This document shows positions 20,400 to 33,629 of a stretch of 64,000 bases of DNA, piece after piece. Position 1 is the stretch's first letter, and each line of letters starts with the position of its first letter. Below the pieces are notes generated by a model. That model ran no database searches. It was given only the letters and a program-made list of their open reading frames with translations, and had not been told where the DNA came from. The translations under genes and the position numbers were made by a program. Origin of the DNA: Pseudocercospora fijiensis CIRAD86 (lineage: Eukaryota; Ascomycota; Dothideomycetes; Mycosphaerellales; Mycosphaerellaceae); the NCBI RefSeq assembly GCF_000340215.1, contig NW_006921541.1, positions 3,532,954-3,596,953 on the forward strand. Reading direction: 5' to 3'.

Positions 20400-23300
20400 C
20401 TACCCCAAGAGGCCTCCAAGACCTCCAGCCGCGCCTCCTAGACCGGGCAACCCTGGCAGAGGGCTGGAGGATTTACCACCAGCGGATCCGCCAGCGTTGT
20501 TGAGGCCTGGAAGTGGGAGTGGGAGGTTGCCAAGGGGACCGTGGCCTGGGGCGCCGACCTTGCCTCTGTGGATGAGATTTAGCCAAACTGCTTCACATCA
20601 GAGCGGACATAGCGGAAATATCACTTACCCGGGGAAGCCAGCAGGAAGTGGGACACCTAGAGCGCTGGCGGGAACGGGACCCTTGCTTGTACCTCCGGCT
20701 GCGAGTAGGTCAGCATAGATTGGCGAGGTTGGAAAGGCACAGATGTTTACCATATGGGTTGGTACGTGGTGTACCATATGATGGGTCGCTGGATCCATAT
20801 CCCCATGTGCTGGAGGATCCCGAACCTCCCCACGAAGATCCCGAGCCTCCCCAAGAAGATCCCGAACCTCCCCACGAGCTGGAAAGGATGTCAGTCAGGG
20901 CGAACATCTTAAGCAGTATACAGCGCGAGTAGCTCACCTGCCAGCGGTGTTATACGATGGCGCAGATCCACCTCCGTATGAGCCTGCTGATGCTAAAGTG
21001 GAGTTAGTTACTGAAAGCATGTCGTGTGTGCGAAGTACTTACGTGCACCGTAGGACAGAACTGGCGCTGGTGGAGTCGATGGGCCTGAGGAACATGTCAG
21101 AAGATCGGCCGAAAGGTTCTCAAGAGACACTAACCGTATGTCGTTGGCTGAACAGGCTGGGCTGGGGGAGGCGATGGGCCTGAGGAACATGTCAGAAGAT
21201 CGGCCGAAAGGTTCTCGAGAGGGGAGACACTAACCGTATGTCGTTGGCTGAACGGGCTCCGCTGGGGGAGGCGATGGGCCTGAGGAACATGTCAGAAGGT
21301 CGGCCGAAAGGTTCTCGAGAGGGGAGACACTAACCGTATGTCGTAGGCTGAACGGGCTCCGCTGGGGGAGGCGATGGGCCTGAGGAACATGTCAGAAGAT
21401 CGACCAAAAGGTTCTCGAGAGGGGAGACACTAACCGTATGTCGTAGGCTGAACTGGCTCGGCTGGGGGAGGCGATGGGCCTGAGGAACAGGTTAGAAGAT
21501 CGGCCCAAGGTTCTCGAGAGGGGAGACACTAACCGTATGTCGTTGGATGAACGGGCTGAACTGGCTCAGCTGGGGGAGGCGAGGGCGGTGATCCATAGGA
21601 CAACACTGGCTCTGGTGGAGGAGAGGATGCTGGAGGGTTGACAGGGTATGACGGAGGCGGTGCGCCTGAAGAACATGTTAGAAGATCGGCTAAAAGGTTC
21701 TCGAGAGCGGAGACACCAACCGTATGTCGTTGGCTGAACGGGCTCGGGAGGCGTGGAGGGCGGAGATCCATAGGACAACACTGGCTCTGGTGGAGGGGAG
21801 GATGCTGGAGGGTTGACAGGGTATGACGGAGGTGGTGATTCATCTCCATAAGTTTTCGGCTGCGAAGGCCACACAGGCGAGGAAGGTGGTGAGCCTATCC
21901 AAGTCAGCACACGTTTCTTGCAAGACAGAGGGTGTTGCAATCGCAAAATGGAATAGAAAAGTAGTAACATACCGTAGGTAGCTGGGGTTGGAGGAGTTGG
22001 CACTGGCAAGTCGGGGTAAGACGGAGGTGGTGATGGATTCCCATATGTCACTGGAGCTTTGTAGAAACGTGTCAGCTGAAATGGCATTATACAATCAACA
22101 ACGTCGGATCGTGCACGAATCGACTTACCGGGCTTGACAGGTGAGGAAGGCGGTGAGCCTGATACCAATGTTAGAATTTCGATGGGTCCATCTTCTCGAT
22201 AGACACGCAACACTGACCGTAACTCGGTGGGCTTGATGGAGGCGCTCCGTAGGAATCTTGCAGCGGTCAGTGTGAAGCCAAAGCCATGGGCATGGCGTGC
22301 AGCATACCTGTGGCTGGTGCAAGCGGCGTGTTCATGGCATCTTTCGAGGCTTGGGCAGCTGGGTTTGACGCACCCTCCGGGAGGGAGTCCATGGCGTTGT
22401 CAGAAGCTTGGTCATCTTGCTTTGGCGAATCCCCGGCCATTGGCATGTTCATAGCATCATTCGAGGCTTGGGCAGCTGGGTTGGCAGAAGCACTTGTCAG
22501 AGTGTCAGTTGAGCATAATCTAATAACAGCGGTTCTGGGGCAGCTCACAGGTCAGCGTCTGCCTGGGAGCTCAGGGAAGCACCGTCGTTCCCGTTGTCGA
22601 GGGAAACATCATTGGCACCGGCTGTAAAATCACGGTCAGCGAAGTTCTTCAAATTAGTCGCACGCTGCGCATCAGCTCAATCCGGACAAGCATCGGCAGG
22701 ACTTGAAAGAGCAGAACCCGAGTCAGGTGGTTTGAAATCAGGAGCAGGCTTGGAAATAGCCTCCTCAGCAATGCTTGAATCAGGAGCATGCGTGGACACA
22801 GCATCCTGAGTCGCACTGTTAGAGGCCTCCATGTACCCCTGACTAGTCGTGTCGATGGCAGCAGCATGTGCTGATGGGGTTTCCGAGCTTCCAGACGAAG
22901 GAATACCGTGCTGCCAGACATCGCTTCGCCGCAGCCCTAGCAGCCTGATTTGCCGTAATGCCGGAAGTTGCACTCAGTGAAGGCCCCTTCTTCACTCTTC
23001 GCATGGCCATCTCACCAAGTGCTTCTTTGGCCACTGCAGCTGTCAGAGTTTCCGACTTCGAGATCTGATCAGAGCGGTTGGACACGTCTCCGAGCGGCCC
23101 CTTTGGAGTTCTCCATCGTCGAACCGATTGTCGGTAGTCCGTGTCGACGCTCTTCTCATCTCCAATGGGTCTCACATGCTTAGAGGCACCCTCTAGTCGA
23201 TGCATCGTGAGAGGGAGATGTCACCCCAAGCTTCGTCGACGTTGCCGAATGGTTTCAAGTCTTTGAAACCAGGGAAGTTGGCCACTGGAGAGACGCATCC

Positions 23301-23604
23301 AACCACATCCTGAGCAACAAGCCTTACAGCCACTGCCTTCCCACCCTGCGTGCTCACCACCGCAGACAAGATACACCGTCATGGCGTACATAGCCTGGGT
23401 CGTCATGAAGTAGCGCTGATACCAGGCTGGCCAGTTCTGCTCGGATAAGGCCCCTTCGCCGCTGCCGATACTTGTGAGGGAATGAGTAACTCGGAGAGAC
23501 CTACATAGGCCATCCACGCCGGAGCCATCTCGCTTGCCCTGAGGTAGAGCAGCCGCCAAAGCGGCGAAGCACAAAACTGAATGAGCGACTGATCGGACCT
23601 TCAT
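20400..23604 (-). CDS. Multi-exon secreted Pro/Gly-rich protein with a repeated exon array (5' part of model uncertain)
   Basis: From the 3' end I can join exons in one continuous frame. Exons: 20400-20565, 20629-20698, 20751-20878, 20938-20992, 21043-21084, 21135-21179, 21235-21279, 21335-21379, 21435-21479, 21534-21665, 21721-21894, 21973-22056, 22129-22158, 22218-22256, 22308-22492, 22549-22621, then one starting at 22688. Every join has GT..AG; most have a CTAAC/CTGAC branch, though the donor at 22687 (GTCCGG) is weak. The C-terminus is Gly-rich (SSWGGSGSSWGGSG, ending LGGLLG); the middle is repeats of the type PPPAEPVQPTTYG; upstream is a NPAAQAS-type repeat. The 5' end probably begins at 23604 with a signal peptide (MKVRSVAHSVLCFAALAAALP), but the joins between 22.7 and 23.5 kb are not resolved. 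It looks like a cell-wall or extracellular structural protein; that is inferred from composition and the predicted signal. Confidence 0.7.
21043..21720 (-). repeat. Tandem exon-plus-intron repeat array (about 100-bp period)
   Basis: Introns 21085-21134, 21180-21234, 21280-21334, 21380-21434, 21480-21533 and 21666-21720 are near copies of each other (minus strand: GTTAGTGTCTCC.. ending with TCTGACATGTTCCTCAG or similar). They alternate with exons of 42 or 45 nt (132 nt before the last intron). All these exons are multiples of three and start and end in phase 1, so units can be gained or lost without breaking the frame. Adjacent units differ by only a few bases. Confidence 0.88.
23193..23604 (-). 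CDS. Signal-peptide exon region: N-terminus of the Pro-rich gene or a separate small secreted protein
   Basis: The ATG at 23604 opens a signal peptide followed by PQGKRDGSG. A conserved-looking stretch follows (NWPAWYQRYFMTTQAMYAM). A second coding-like stretch in a neighbouring frame (NFPGFKDLKPFGNVDEAWGD) runs to a TAG at 23193-23195, so at least one intron or frameshift lies between. The next minus-strand frame starts at an ATG at 23205, overlapping that stop by 13 bp. That overlap is why I suspect one gene rather than two. No domain is recognised. Confidence 0.55.
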
Positions 23605-23725
23605 GATTGCCGAGGAGGGGGTGTATTAACGAGTGGACGTACGAAACGAGTGTAAGAAAGAGTGTGTCCGCGCGTGCGTGCGGCTGTACGTGCAGGACCA
23701 AGCAGTTCTGAAAGGAGGATCCGTC

Positions 23726-23731
23726 TATATA
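23726..23731 (-). promoter_or_regulatory. TATA-like box upstream of the secreted minus-strand gene
   Basis: On the minus strand GGTATATAG lies about 122 bp before the ATG at 23604. Confidence 0.45.
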
Positions 23732-23734
23732 CCG

Positions 23735-24604
23735 CCGAGAGGAAATGGGACTGCCCAATGCGCGACAGGGCTCCTTTCTCCCGTCACCTCATCATGCTGG
23801 AGACATGGTCGGTGAAATTACATGTAATTCAAAGCTTGACAAGCACATCGTTCGCGTGCAAAGCCCTGGGTTGTCCACATCACTTACTCGCAAATCGGAC
23901 CTGATGTACCGACGCGAGCTGCTGGCCAATTGCTGCACAGCGGAAGTGTGTTCATGGGTGGTTCAGCCTCCAGGAACGCGCTCGCCCTGTTGGCAATACA
24001 ATCAACCTGGGGTGCGTGGTCGTGGAGATTGTCCTTTCCAGGGCCTCGAAAGGAGTCTTACGAGGCTCGTATTCTATTCAATGGATCATTGTGCAACACC
24101 ATCTCAGCAGCTGGTGCCGCTTCTCCCCATCGGCATAACTCGCGTAGATTTGGCGTCGTCGTTCACAGTCCAGATGTGCTTGATAAATATGAGTTAGCGG
24201 ATGATCGTCGAGTGTCCGCGAGTAGAGTCTTGGTGGACAGCGCTTGGTCTGTGAGCAGGGTGAAGCATGATCAAAGTTTGCGAGGCCCCAGGCTGTCAAA
24301 TCTCTCGTTTCCAGGGACATCGTTGATGAAGCAGGCATAAGCAACCTTCTTGATCATTCTTGAAGCTGCGCGCACTCCATCACGCAACCTGCAAACGGCC
24401 TCGCGTGCTTCACACAGGATTGTGATCACCTGCGGGAACAGAATCGGCGACGACTGTTGACGACCAACCCTTCACACAGCGAGAATATTAATGTCTGCGA
24501 CAGAGCAGCAACATCTGCCGCAGCGTGCATCGACGGACGTCTATCAGAGTTCCCGCCCGAGAGCCTGTTCCTGGTCGTTGCCGATCGTTCCTTGCATGAG
24601 TGGT
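23735..24604. other. Intergenic region up to the right edge of the gene island
   Basis: Normal composition, with short frames on both strands but no supported gene. At about 24605 the sequence switches abruptly to CTA/TAG-rich, CA/TG-poor repeat sequence. Confidence 0.5.
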
Positions 24605-25790
24605 AGGATTTTTAGATACCAACAAGTGAAGAACTCGCCAACCAGTAGGGAGAGGGCTAGAACGAGCTAGGCACGCCGCTTATTAGTATTGTATATATTG
24701 TAGCTACCCGCGGCAGTCGGGTACTATACTATATAGTAATAGGGAGGATACTATAGGAGAGAAATAGAGACCTCTATTCCTTTATTTATTTATTAAAGTA
24801 TCTTTTCGAGCTTAAGATAGAGTTAAGAGAGGAATATACCGCCGCGGGAAGACTATAAATAGACTCGCCTTCTACTCGTACGCCTTACTATATAGGCAAT
24901 ATAGCCCTACGCCCTAAAACCTTTCTTCTAGTAATAAAAATACTAGTAGTAGCGAACTAGAAAGAAATCGAGATAGGTATTTACTATATCTAAGATAGAT
25001 AATCTTAAAGAAGAAAGTACCCTCTAAAGGCGTATAGGGGAAGCCTTACTAGAGAAGCTATACTCTACTATATACTAAATTATCGCGTCTACCGCCTAAG
25101 TAGTAGATTATAATATAATCTACTTCTTCTACTAAATAGATAGTCCTAGACTCGATAGCTCTTCCTAGTCTATAATTACTAAATAAATACTAATAAAAGA
25201 ACCGAAACCTTAGTAGAAGGCATCTATATAATATATAGCCCTAGGTCTTTTTAGCTACCTACCTTCTAGTTAAGAACTAGTTACTCCTTTATATTACTCC
25301 TTACTTAGTTAACTACTCTTCTATAATAAGGTTATTCTTTTTATAACTATCGCTCTCTTAAGTTTTACCTCCGCTATAGAGAATATAAACGGATTTACGA
25401 TAAGGGTAGTAGAGCCTTATATATTACTAATATATAAAAAGTTTAGAATTCTTAGAGTAGTAACTTCTATTTATTCTTCGGATTATATCTAGTAGGTTTC
25501 TAAAGAACTAATTCTAGAAGCTAGGTAGGCTATCCTCTCTAATAGATAGCTCCTCGAAAGTACCGATAGATAGCCCTCCGAAAGCGCTAATAGATAGCCC
25601 TCCGAAAGTACCTATAGATAGCCTACTAAAAGTCCCGATAGGTAGCCTACCTAGCTTACTAAAAGAGACGCCTAGCTTACCTAAATCTCTATCTAGCGTA
25701 CTAGGCCTACTAGGCTTACTAAGATCTCTAGGCTTGCTAGCCTTACTAGGCTTACTAGGCCTACTAGGCTTACTAGGCCTACTAGGCTTA
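24605..25790. other. Old RIP-mutated repeat, unresolved, with tandem motifs
   Basis: Strongly RIP-like sequence with no readable family. It holds several copies of GATAGCCCTCCGAAAG-like units (about 25540-25640) and then a tandem array of CTAGGCTTA-like units (about 25700-25795). The same array resumes at 57153, because Gypsy B inserted within it. Confidence 0.6.
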
Positions 25791-25795
25791 CTAGG
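25700..25795. repeat. CTAGGCTTA-type tandem array (left half)
   Basis: Short units of the form CTAGGCTTA or CTAGGCCTA are repeated head to tail up to the left LTR of Gypsy B. The array continues at 57153-57215, on the far side of the element. Confidence 0.8.
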
Positions 25796-25982
25796 TATTA
25801 TAGGTAAGCAACGCGTACGTAGATACTAGATATAAGACTTAATAGGTTCGATAAAGAGCTAAGTCTATCTACGTAAATCCGAATAGTTTTATATAGTACG
25901 CTAAGCGCTAAGTAGTAGGTTAGAGTCGCGTAGGCCGAATACCTAAGGCTAGCGCTTTCTACCTAGGGCGTAGCCCTTTATA
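25796..25982 (-). repeat. 3' LTR of Gypsy B
   Basis: A 187-bp repeat, TATTATAGG..CCTTTATA on the plus strand; original TG..CA ends were changed by RIP. It matches 56966-57152. Confidence 0.9.
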
Positions 25983-26686
25983 TTACCCCCGTCCTCCTCC
26001 TCTTCCTTAGCGGGGATAGAAAGCCCTCCGTAGTTTCTATCGCTATTACTTTATCCGTTAGATCTGTACCTATCTAAGCTTCCCTAGAGTAATACGCTCG
26101 TAGTTTCCTCCTTTACGATCGGGGTTTCTACTACTTTCCGGTCGGGGTTGCCGTACCTAGGGTTTTAACGACTATAACTTTCTTCGCGACTACTAAACCG
26201 CGCTCTTTTACCTACTTACCGCCTTCTAGAACGCGCCGTAACTGCGCTTTTAAACGCTTTACTTATAATCGCGCTTTCTCTTACTTTCGCGACCTTTACT
26301 TCGGCGTCGCTTTCTAGGAGTATTAATATTTCCCTTTTCTTCTTCTTCTTCTTCTTTTCTTTATATATACCCCTACTACTACTACTACTACTACTAATAC
26401 CGTAAGTCCCTCCCCTTCTTCCTTAGTTCCCTTCGTAAAATTAACTTATCCTAGATAGCTCGTCGAATTTACTATATTAGTTACTACAACTCCGGCGAAG
26501 ACTACGCCGACTAATCTATAAGGTTCCCGTCCGATTTGTCGTAGGGTCCGCTAACTGTTCTTAAGCCCGCTAGCTCGAGGGCTTGCGCTAATTGCGCTTA
26601 TAAGAGAATTACTTACGCCCTACTATAAGTTATCGCGATTCCTATACCGAATCTCTCGCTAACTATTTAGTCCTTAAATAGCCTAC

Positions 26687-26884
26687 TATTAGGACTAAAG
26701 AGGTTATACGTAATTAGTATATAACCGGGCTCGAGTAAAGCTAGGGTCTTAATGCCTTAGGCAGGGCTTAGCGCTTAGCAATAGGCTAACTTACCTACCT
26801 TCCTCCCTCTCCTCCTAGCTCCTTATCGAATACTACCTATACCTACTACTACCCTATCTACCTGCTAATATAACCCTTCTTATA
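26687..26884 (+). repeat. 5' LTR of Gypsy A copy 2
   Basis: 198 bp, starting TATTAGGAC and ending CTTCTTATA. It differs from its 3' partner mostly by C-to-T or G-to-A changes, as RIP predicts. Confidence 0.9.
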
Positions 26885-27099
26885 TAGTATTCGATCTACC
26901 CTTTAAGGGCAGCAGCTAGATAGTCCTTATTTCAAGCTTTTAGCGGTATAGCTACAAATAAGACTAATCTAACTATATTGCGCCCGAAGAACGGGACCTA
27001 TACGTACTATTCTATCGAAACAACCGTACTAATTATTAAGCAAGGCCTTCTATACGGCCTATTATACTAAGTTAAGCATACTAGACCGATATCTACTAA

Positions 27100-30000
27100 T
27101 TCCGCTATATCCGCATCTTAGGGGCTAATAATATATTATTAGTGTTACCTTTTATAATAGCTAGCTTATTACGAAATAATAACCGTGCTACCGCTAGCAG
27201 CGCTAGTAACGACAACGCTAGTAGCACAGTGCCTACTAAAGTGCCTACTAAAGCGCCTACTAAAGTGCCTCCTACTAAGGTACCTACTAAAGAGCCTACT
27301 AGAGGGCCTACTAAAGAACCTATAATCGAAGAGGATAACCTATCGTTGCCCGTTAACGACATTCTTAACAATATTGTTAATCGACGATATAGCTAGCTAG
27401 CCTTTAGTCCCTAACTAGTAGCGAGACTTTAAGAAGCTACCTAAAACAGGCTTACTGCCTTGCGTTAAGAACAATAGCTAAAGGATAATCTTCTCGAGAT
27501 TCGCCGCCTCTAGGAATCTCTAACAACTACTACTAAGCTAATAGTAGGACCTTCTTTATAACCTATCTAGAAGAAGGATACTAAACTCAAGGACTGTACC
27601 GTATTTAATAGCTCTAGTCGAAAGCAGTATAACGACTATATTCGTAACTGTAAACTCAACTAGCGTAACGTACTAAGAGCGCTACTAGACGACTATTCCT
27701 TAGTCGTACACGCTATACAGTATATTAATAGCGACCTAAAGCGTATATAGGATAACTATTTTAACTCCCTTAACGATTAGACCGCTGTTTAGTAGCAGAC
27801 CTACAAAACTATTATACTAGATACCCTTAGAAACCCTATACTAAGGCAACAATATACTTAGGACCTATATCTTCGAGCTAAATAGAAGACTAATTAATCG
27901 GCTCGTTTATTCGAGGCCTATTTAAAGACCCTCGAGGATAACCTTCCGCCTAAGACTAATTCTATATAGATCTTAGAGATACGCCTAAAGCTTAGATAGG
28001 AGCTTATTCTCGAATTGGACCGCCGCCGTATGTTTGAACAGGCTAACCTAATACGTATTTAATTTATAGTCCAGGTAGAAACAGCTAAACGAGCTATCTA
28101 GCTTTAATAACGACTAGAATCGAGGATCCGGCTAGCTAGTACTAACTATAGCAACCGTAGTAGCCGCGGAGGAAACCAAGGTTCCTACTAGGACAATAAT
28201 ACTAACAATAGGAACAGTAGCGACCGTAGAAGGGGCCGTAGCCGGCGACTATACAGAGGAGGCTATAATAGGGGCCGTAGAAGGGGCTTGTATCCCTATA
28301 CTACTAACTGCTCTACTAACAGCAACAACAGCTACGGTAGTCTACTAACCGGATTAAAGTGCTTTAATTGTAACAGCACTAGCTATCTACTAGGCTAATG
28401 CGACAAACCTAAGGACTAGGCCCGAATTAACTGTGCTTCCGCTAAGTATAGGAAATACCTTTTAGCCGCTAATGCTACCCTAGTCGGCTCTTTTAATTAG
28501 TCGAAAAAAGAGTAAGCGCCGTACTAACTATTAGCCTTATGCGGCGTAAAACTATCGACATTATGCTAGCTATTATACGCACCTGTCTTATATAGGACAC
28601 ATATAGAGACAACTATAAGACTAAGGTTATACTAGATCTAGGAAATTCGGTTAGCGCCCTTATTAATTACCGTCTAGCTAAGCAATTAGACCTCCGACAA
28701 TTGCCTAGAACTAACATACCAACCCTTGCTTAGTTTAATAACGCTCGGCACTTGACCTATAGAGCCTATTATATTCCTATAGTTCTAAAAGACGACCTCG
28801 GCAATAAACGCTTACTAGACTTTACTGCCTATATAGTAGATATAGACAACCTCCTATCCGATATTGTTATTAGCAACCCTGTTCTTAAGTACTATGCTAT
28901 AGTTATAGACTTAGGCAGTTAACAATAGCGATTTAGAATCGCTAGGAGAGAGGACATTAAACACATCGATATTAGCGAGTGTCCTAATAATATTAGGGTC
29001 CTGTTTATTAGCAACCTAACCCCCGCCTTAGCTAATCTAACTGCCGACCTACTCGGTAGTAATAACGATAAACCTGTGCCCCCTAATAGTATAGACCCTA
29101 ATTAGCTTGCTCGTATACTAGAGCCTATTCGAGAGACCTATATTAATGTATTTAAACACTACTTGGCATCGACATTGCCTATATTTAAAGAGACGGATTA
29201 TAAGATTAACATTATAGAGGGCAAGGAGGTTCCCTTTAGTCCCCTCTACAACCTTAGTAAACGAGAGCTTGCTATATTGCGTAAGTATCTAGAGGAGAAC
29301 CTAGCTAATAGCCGGATACGGTATAGTAATAGCCCTACTAGCGCCCCTATCCTATTCGTACTAAAGAAGGATAGTAGCCTACGCCTATATATCGACTATC
29401 GTAGGCTTAACGCTATTACTATTAAAGACCGCTGTCTACTCCCGCTTATTAACGAGACCCTTAACCGCCTTTCTAGTGCCTACTACTATACTATATTAGA
29501 CATTAAGGACGCCTATTACCGCATCCGTATTCGCAAAGGCGATAAATAGAAGACAGCCTTCCGCACTCGCTATAGCTATTTCGAGTACTTAGTTATACTA
29601 TTTAGGCTAGCTAATGCCCCTGCAACATTCTAGTCCTATATTAATCGGGCCCTTTCGGGCCTATTAGACTATCTCTGTATAGTTTACCTAGATAATATCC
29701 TAGTTTATACACATTTACCTAATATTGTAGAACACTAGGCCGTAGTGCGCAAGGTCCTCGACCGCCTACGAGCCTATAGACTATATTACAAACCTTCTAA
29801 ATGTACCTTTGCTACTAAAGAGGTGTTATTCCTTAGCTTCCTTATTTCAACCGAGGGTGTTAAGGCTAATCCTAACCGGATTAAAACAATTACTAAATAG
29901 CCTGTTCCTACGTCTATTAAAGAGCTTTAATTATTCCTCGGTTTTACTAACTTCTACCGCCGGTTTATTAAGGGCTATTCGAGGCACGTAATGCTATTAA

Positions 30001-32420
30001 CTAAGCTTACTAAAACTAAGGCCAACCCGTCTAGAGAGTTCAAATAGACTAACAAAACACAAGCCGCTTTTAACGGTCTAAAGCAACGCTTTACTAAAGT
30101 GCCCTTATTGCACTATTTTATACTAAGCAAGCAGATCCGTATTGAGACTAACGCTTTACAGTTCGCTATATCGGCTATTATGTTATAGCAATTAGATAAG
30201 GACAATTACTAGCACCTAATTGCCTTCTTTTTACGAAAGATAATCGATATAGAGCGTCGTTACGAGACCTACGAGCAAGAGCTCCTAGCTATTATCGAGG
30301 CCTTTAAGTATTAGAGGCACTATCTCGATAGTGTATAGTATACTATTCAGGTCTATACCGACTATAACAACCTCCGTAGCATTACTAAGGTTACTAGGGT
30401 TATAGGTCGATAGGCTAGATAGGCCGTCTACCTCGCTAGGTTCGATTTTAATATATTATATCGGCTAGGCGTAAGCAACCCTACTAATAGCCTATCGAGG
30501 CGGCCTAATTACAATAGCGAGACTTAGCAATCTATCAATTTATTATTTCTAACCCTATAGCATAAGATTGCTATAGCCCGTATTATTAATAAGCAAGCGT
30601 AGGATAAGCGGACTTCCGGACCCCGCGGCAGTAATAAATACTATAGCGGAGTTATCGTTCTTCTAGTATACGTTAAAAGAAAGGACGTAGATCGCTCGAG
30701 CTACGATAACTCGATTAAGGACATTGCTATTTACAGTAATAGTCTATATAGCGACAGCACTATAGAAGAGGTTATAGTAGTTCCGGCTACTAGTGCTATT
30801 AGATATATATAATACGTACCTCGTTTAATAGCGAGGGTGCTATTAAATAACCTTGCAAATAGGGATAGTTAATCGTTTATAGATAAGCTGTTACGTGCTT
30901 AGTAGAGGGACGCCTTTGCTATCGAGCGTATTAATAGGCTTGTAAGTAGACGGGCGACTCGATCTAGTAAGAGTAACAGTTAGTCGATCGACGACAAAGG
31001 TTACTTAAAGTTTAAGGGCAGATACTATGTCCCCGCTAAACAATCGATTAGATAAGAGCTTTTAAAGAGGCACTATAATAGTGAACTCGCTAGTTACTAT
31101 AGTATAGAGAGGTCGCACGAGCTACTATCGCATATATACTACTAGCCAAATAGTAAGCGGTATATAAAGGAATATATATAGACCTATATAGTATACTAGC
31201 GAGTTAAAGCACTAAAGCACTTACTATTTAGCGAGTTGTCTTTACTTCCTATTCCTAGGAAGCCATTTGCTAAACTTATAATAGACTTTATTATAGGCCT
31301 TCCGCCTACTAAGCGTAGAGGCAGCAAGGATATATATAATGCTATCCTTGTTATAGTAGACCGATTTACTAAGGGCGCTCGATACATCCCGGCGCGGAAA
31401 GATTAGACTGCTATTAATATAGTAGAGGCGCTATAGAACAATATCTTCTATACCTATTAGGGAACCCCTAAGGGGATAGTGTCTAATCGTAGATCGACAC
31501 TAATATCGCACTATTAGAGCGAAATATGCCTACAGCTAAGACTAAAGCATCGGCTATTAACAGCCTTCTATCTATAGACTAACGGTTAAATAGAGAGACA
31601 GAATGCTACACTATAGCAGTACCTACGCAGTTACATTAACGAGAACCCTAAGGATTGGGTTAATCTCCTACAGCCTACGGAATTCGTATATAACAATAGT
31701 ATGCACTTATTAACTAAGGTTTCACTATATATAGCTATAATAGGCTAAAACGCTACCCTGCCGCAAGATCTATTTACCTCGCTCGAGGCCGAGCGTAAGG
31801 AAAGGGAAGCGCGTTAAGTACTAGAAACACTAGTAGTAATAGAACGTGTCTAGAAGATGCGAGAAATCTATACCAAGATAGCTAAGAAGCTAACAAAGGC
31901 TTAAGAGTATTAAAAGGCCTACTACGATAAGCGCTATATACCGATAACCTTTAAACAAGGCGATATAGTTATACTTAGTACGAAGAACCTCCGTATCCGC
32001 AAACACCTATTACCTAATAGCAAAACAAGACCCAAGCTCGCACCGAGATACATTAGCCTATTCCGTATTCGAGAAGTTAAGGGCTCTTCCGTATAGGCCT
32101 ATTAGTTATAGCTTCTACCCTATTATACTATCTATAATACCTTCTATATATCCCTCCTTAAACTATACTACTAGCGCGAAGGCGATAAAGCGCCTACTAA
32201 GTTAGAAGAAGTCTTAGCTAATAGTAAAGAACTGTAGTCTATAGAGCGTATACTAAGGCATCGGACTAGGCAAGGCAAGAAGGAGTACCTCCTAAGATAG
32301 CAAGGCTATTTACCTAAATAGGACTCGTAGGAGGCTAAAGACTCTTTTAAGGATATAACTAAGTTATTAGACGAGTATTAAACTAGTGTAAAGGACAAGA
32401 AGAAGGCTAAGAGGCTATAA
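27100..32420 (+). pseudogene. RIP-degraded gag-pol, Gypsy A copy 2
   Basis: The gag frame at 27142-27396 holds a run of (V/A)PTK repeats (VPTKVPTKAPTKVPPTK). A zinc knuckle CFNCNSTS..LLG.C lies at about 28360-28401 and a protease LDLGNS near 28630. Reverse transcriptase opens at 29163-29549, with its active site YLDN (normally YLDD) near 29685. RNase H is near 30150-30380 and the integrase core near 31265-31400. A C-terminal chromodomain lies at about 32225-32400 (SIERILRHRTRQGKKEYLL). The chromodomain suggests targeting to H3K9-methylated chromatin, as known for chromoviruses. Stops at former Trp/Gln codons inactivate it. Confidence 0.9.
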
Positions 32421-33629
32421 TGTTACTATTAGGGTCTAGGATTAATACTACCCCCGGGGTGCTATTAGCTAACTAATTAGAGGCCGGCAAACTAGGACAA
32501 TAAGACTATACTAGGCGCGCTACGACGCGTTAATTAATTAATCGTATGCTCTTTTAAGGGCTCTACCTCTTTACTAACGCGCCCTATAGGTCCCCCTCTT
32601 GTTCCCTTATTCTATCGAGGCCTCGAGGCCTAGGCAATCGGCGAGGACGGCGCGGCCGGCGCGGCTATATTAGTAACAGTATTACGGAGTGTATTACTAT
32701 TAAGAAAGGAAGGATACAGCTATATTAGTAACGGTATTGCCGAGTTGTTATTAGTTAAAGAAGGAAATTAGAAGAAGGTAAAGTTAGCGCTAAGACGACT
32801 AGCGCCGCTATTATTAACATTACCTACTATTATTACTATACCTACGAAGACAACCTTACCTATACTACGAGCCTAAGGCACCTTTAATCAAAACTTTAAT
32901 TAAAACTTTGAGGCTAAGTTAAAACTTTAAGCCGCTTAAAAGATTAAGTAGACTAATAGACTAACTAACTAAGGGCAAAAACTATAGAGCTAAGCTAGCC
33001 GGGGTCGATCTTGCGGACAATAGGTTACTCCTCGATCTTTCCGACCCTTTAAGCGAGGCGAACCTCTACTACTATACTTATAATAGCCTTTACCTATAGA
33101 AACTAGAAGAACTGAGTTTTTTGAAAAGATATAATTAGTTAACACTTAAAGGCTGCCAAACCTAACTAATTAGGGCTAGCGAAACTACGATAGTAAATAA
33201 TAGCCCTCGTAATAATAAGAACAAATCCTCGGAAGCGGACAACCCTCGGAAGCGGACATTGCTAGGTCTTTTAAGAGTAGACGTAAAGAACTCGATACGA
33301 CATTACTTAGAACGGAGGCAGGGCTATAATACCTCGTACGTCTACCTATTACAGTAGGGAAGACGCGCTCGTATTATAATTAGTCGAAGGCCCTCAATTC
33401 TTATAGATATATATTACTTTATAGTTTATTATATATAGGGATAGCGTAGTTAGAGTTAGACATTGTGCTATATTAGAGGTAAGGTTTGACATAGTTACAT
33501 AATCGGTAGTTATACGTTCAATTTAGCGCGGACTAAGCGGCTTATTAGACCTACTAAGTTAGTAGTAATAGAGGTTAAGACTAGAATAAAGACCGGCTAC
33601 GAGGGCGCGGCCTTTAGAAGGGAAGCGTA

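Noticed and set aside
21061..21560. A CRISPR-like array of regularly spaced repeats
   Set aside because: The repeats are intron copies separated by near-identical coding exons, with splice signals; a fungal nuclear gene explains them.
27105..27371. Minus-strand open frame with VGTLVG repeats (similar ones at 39897-40151 and 60055-60243)
   Set aside because: It is the reverse complement of the gag PTK repeat; the sense frame fits gag and recurs in every copy.
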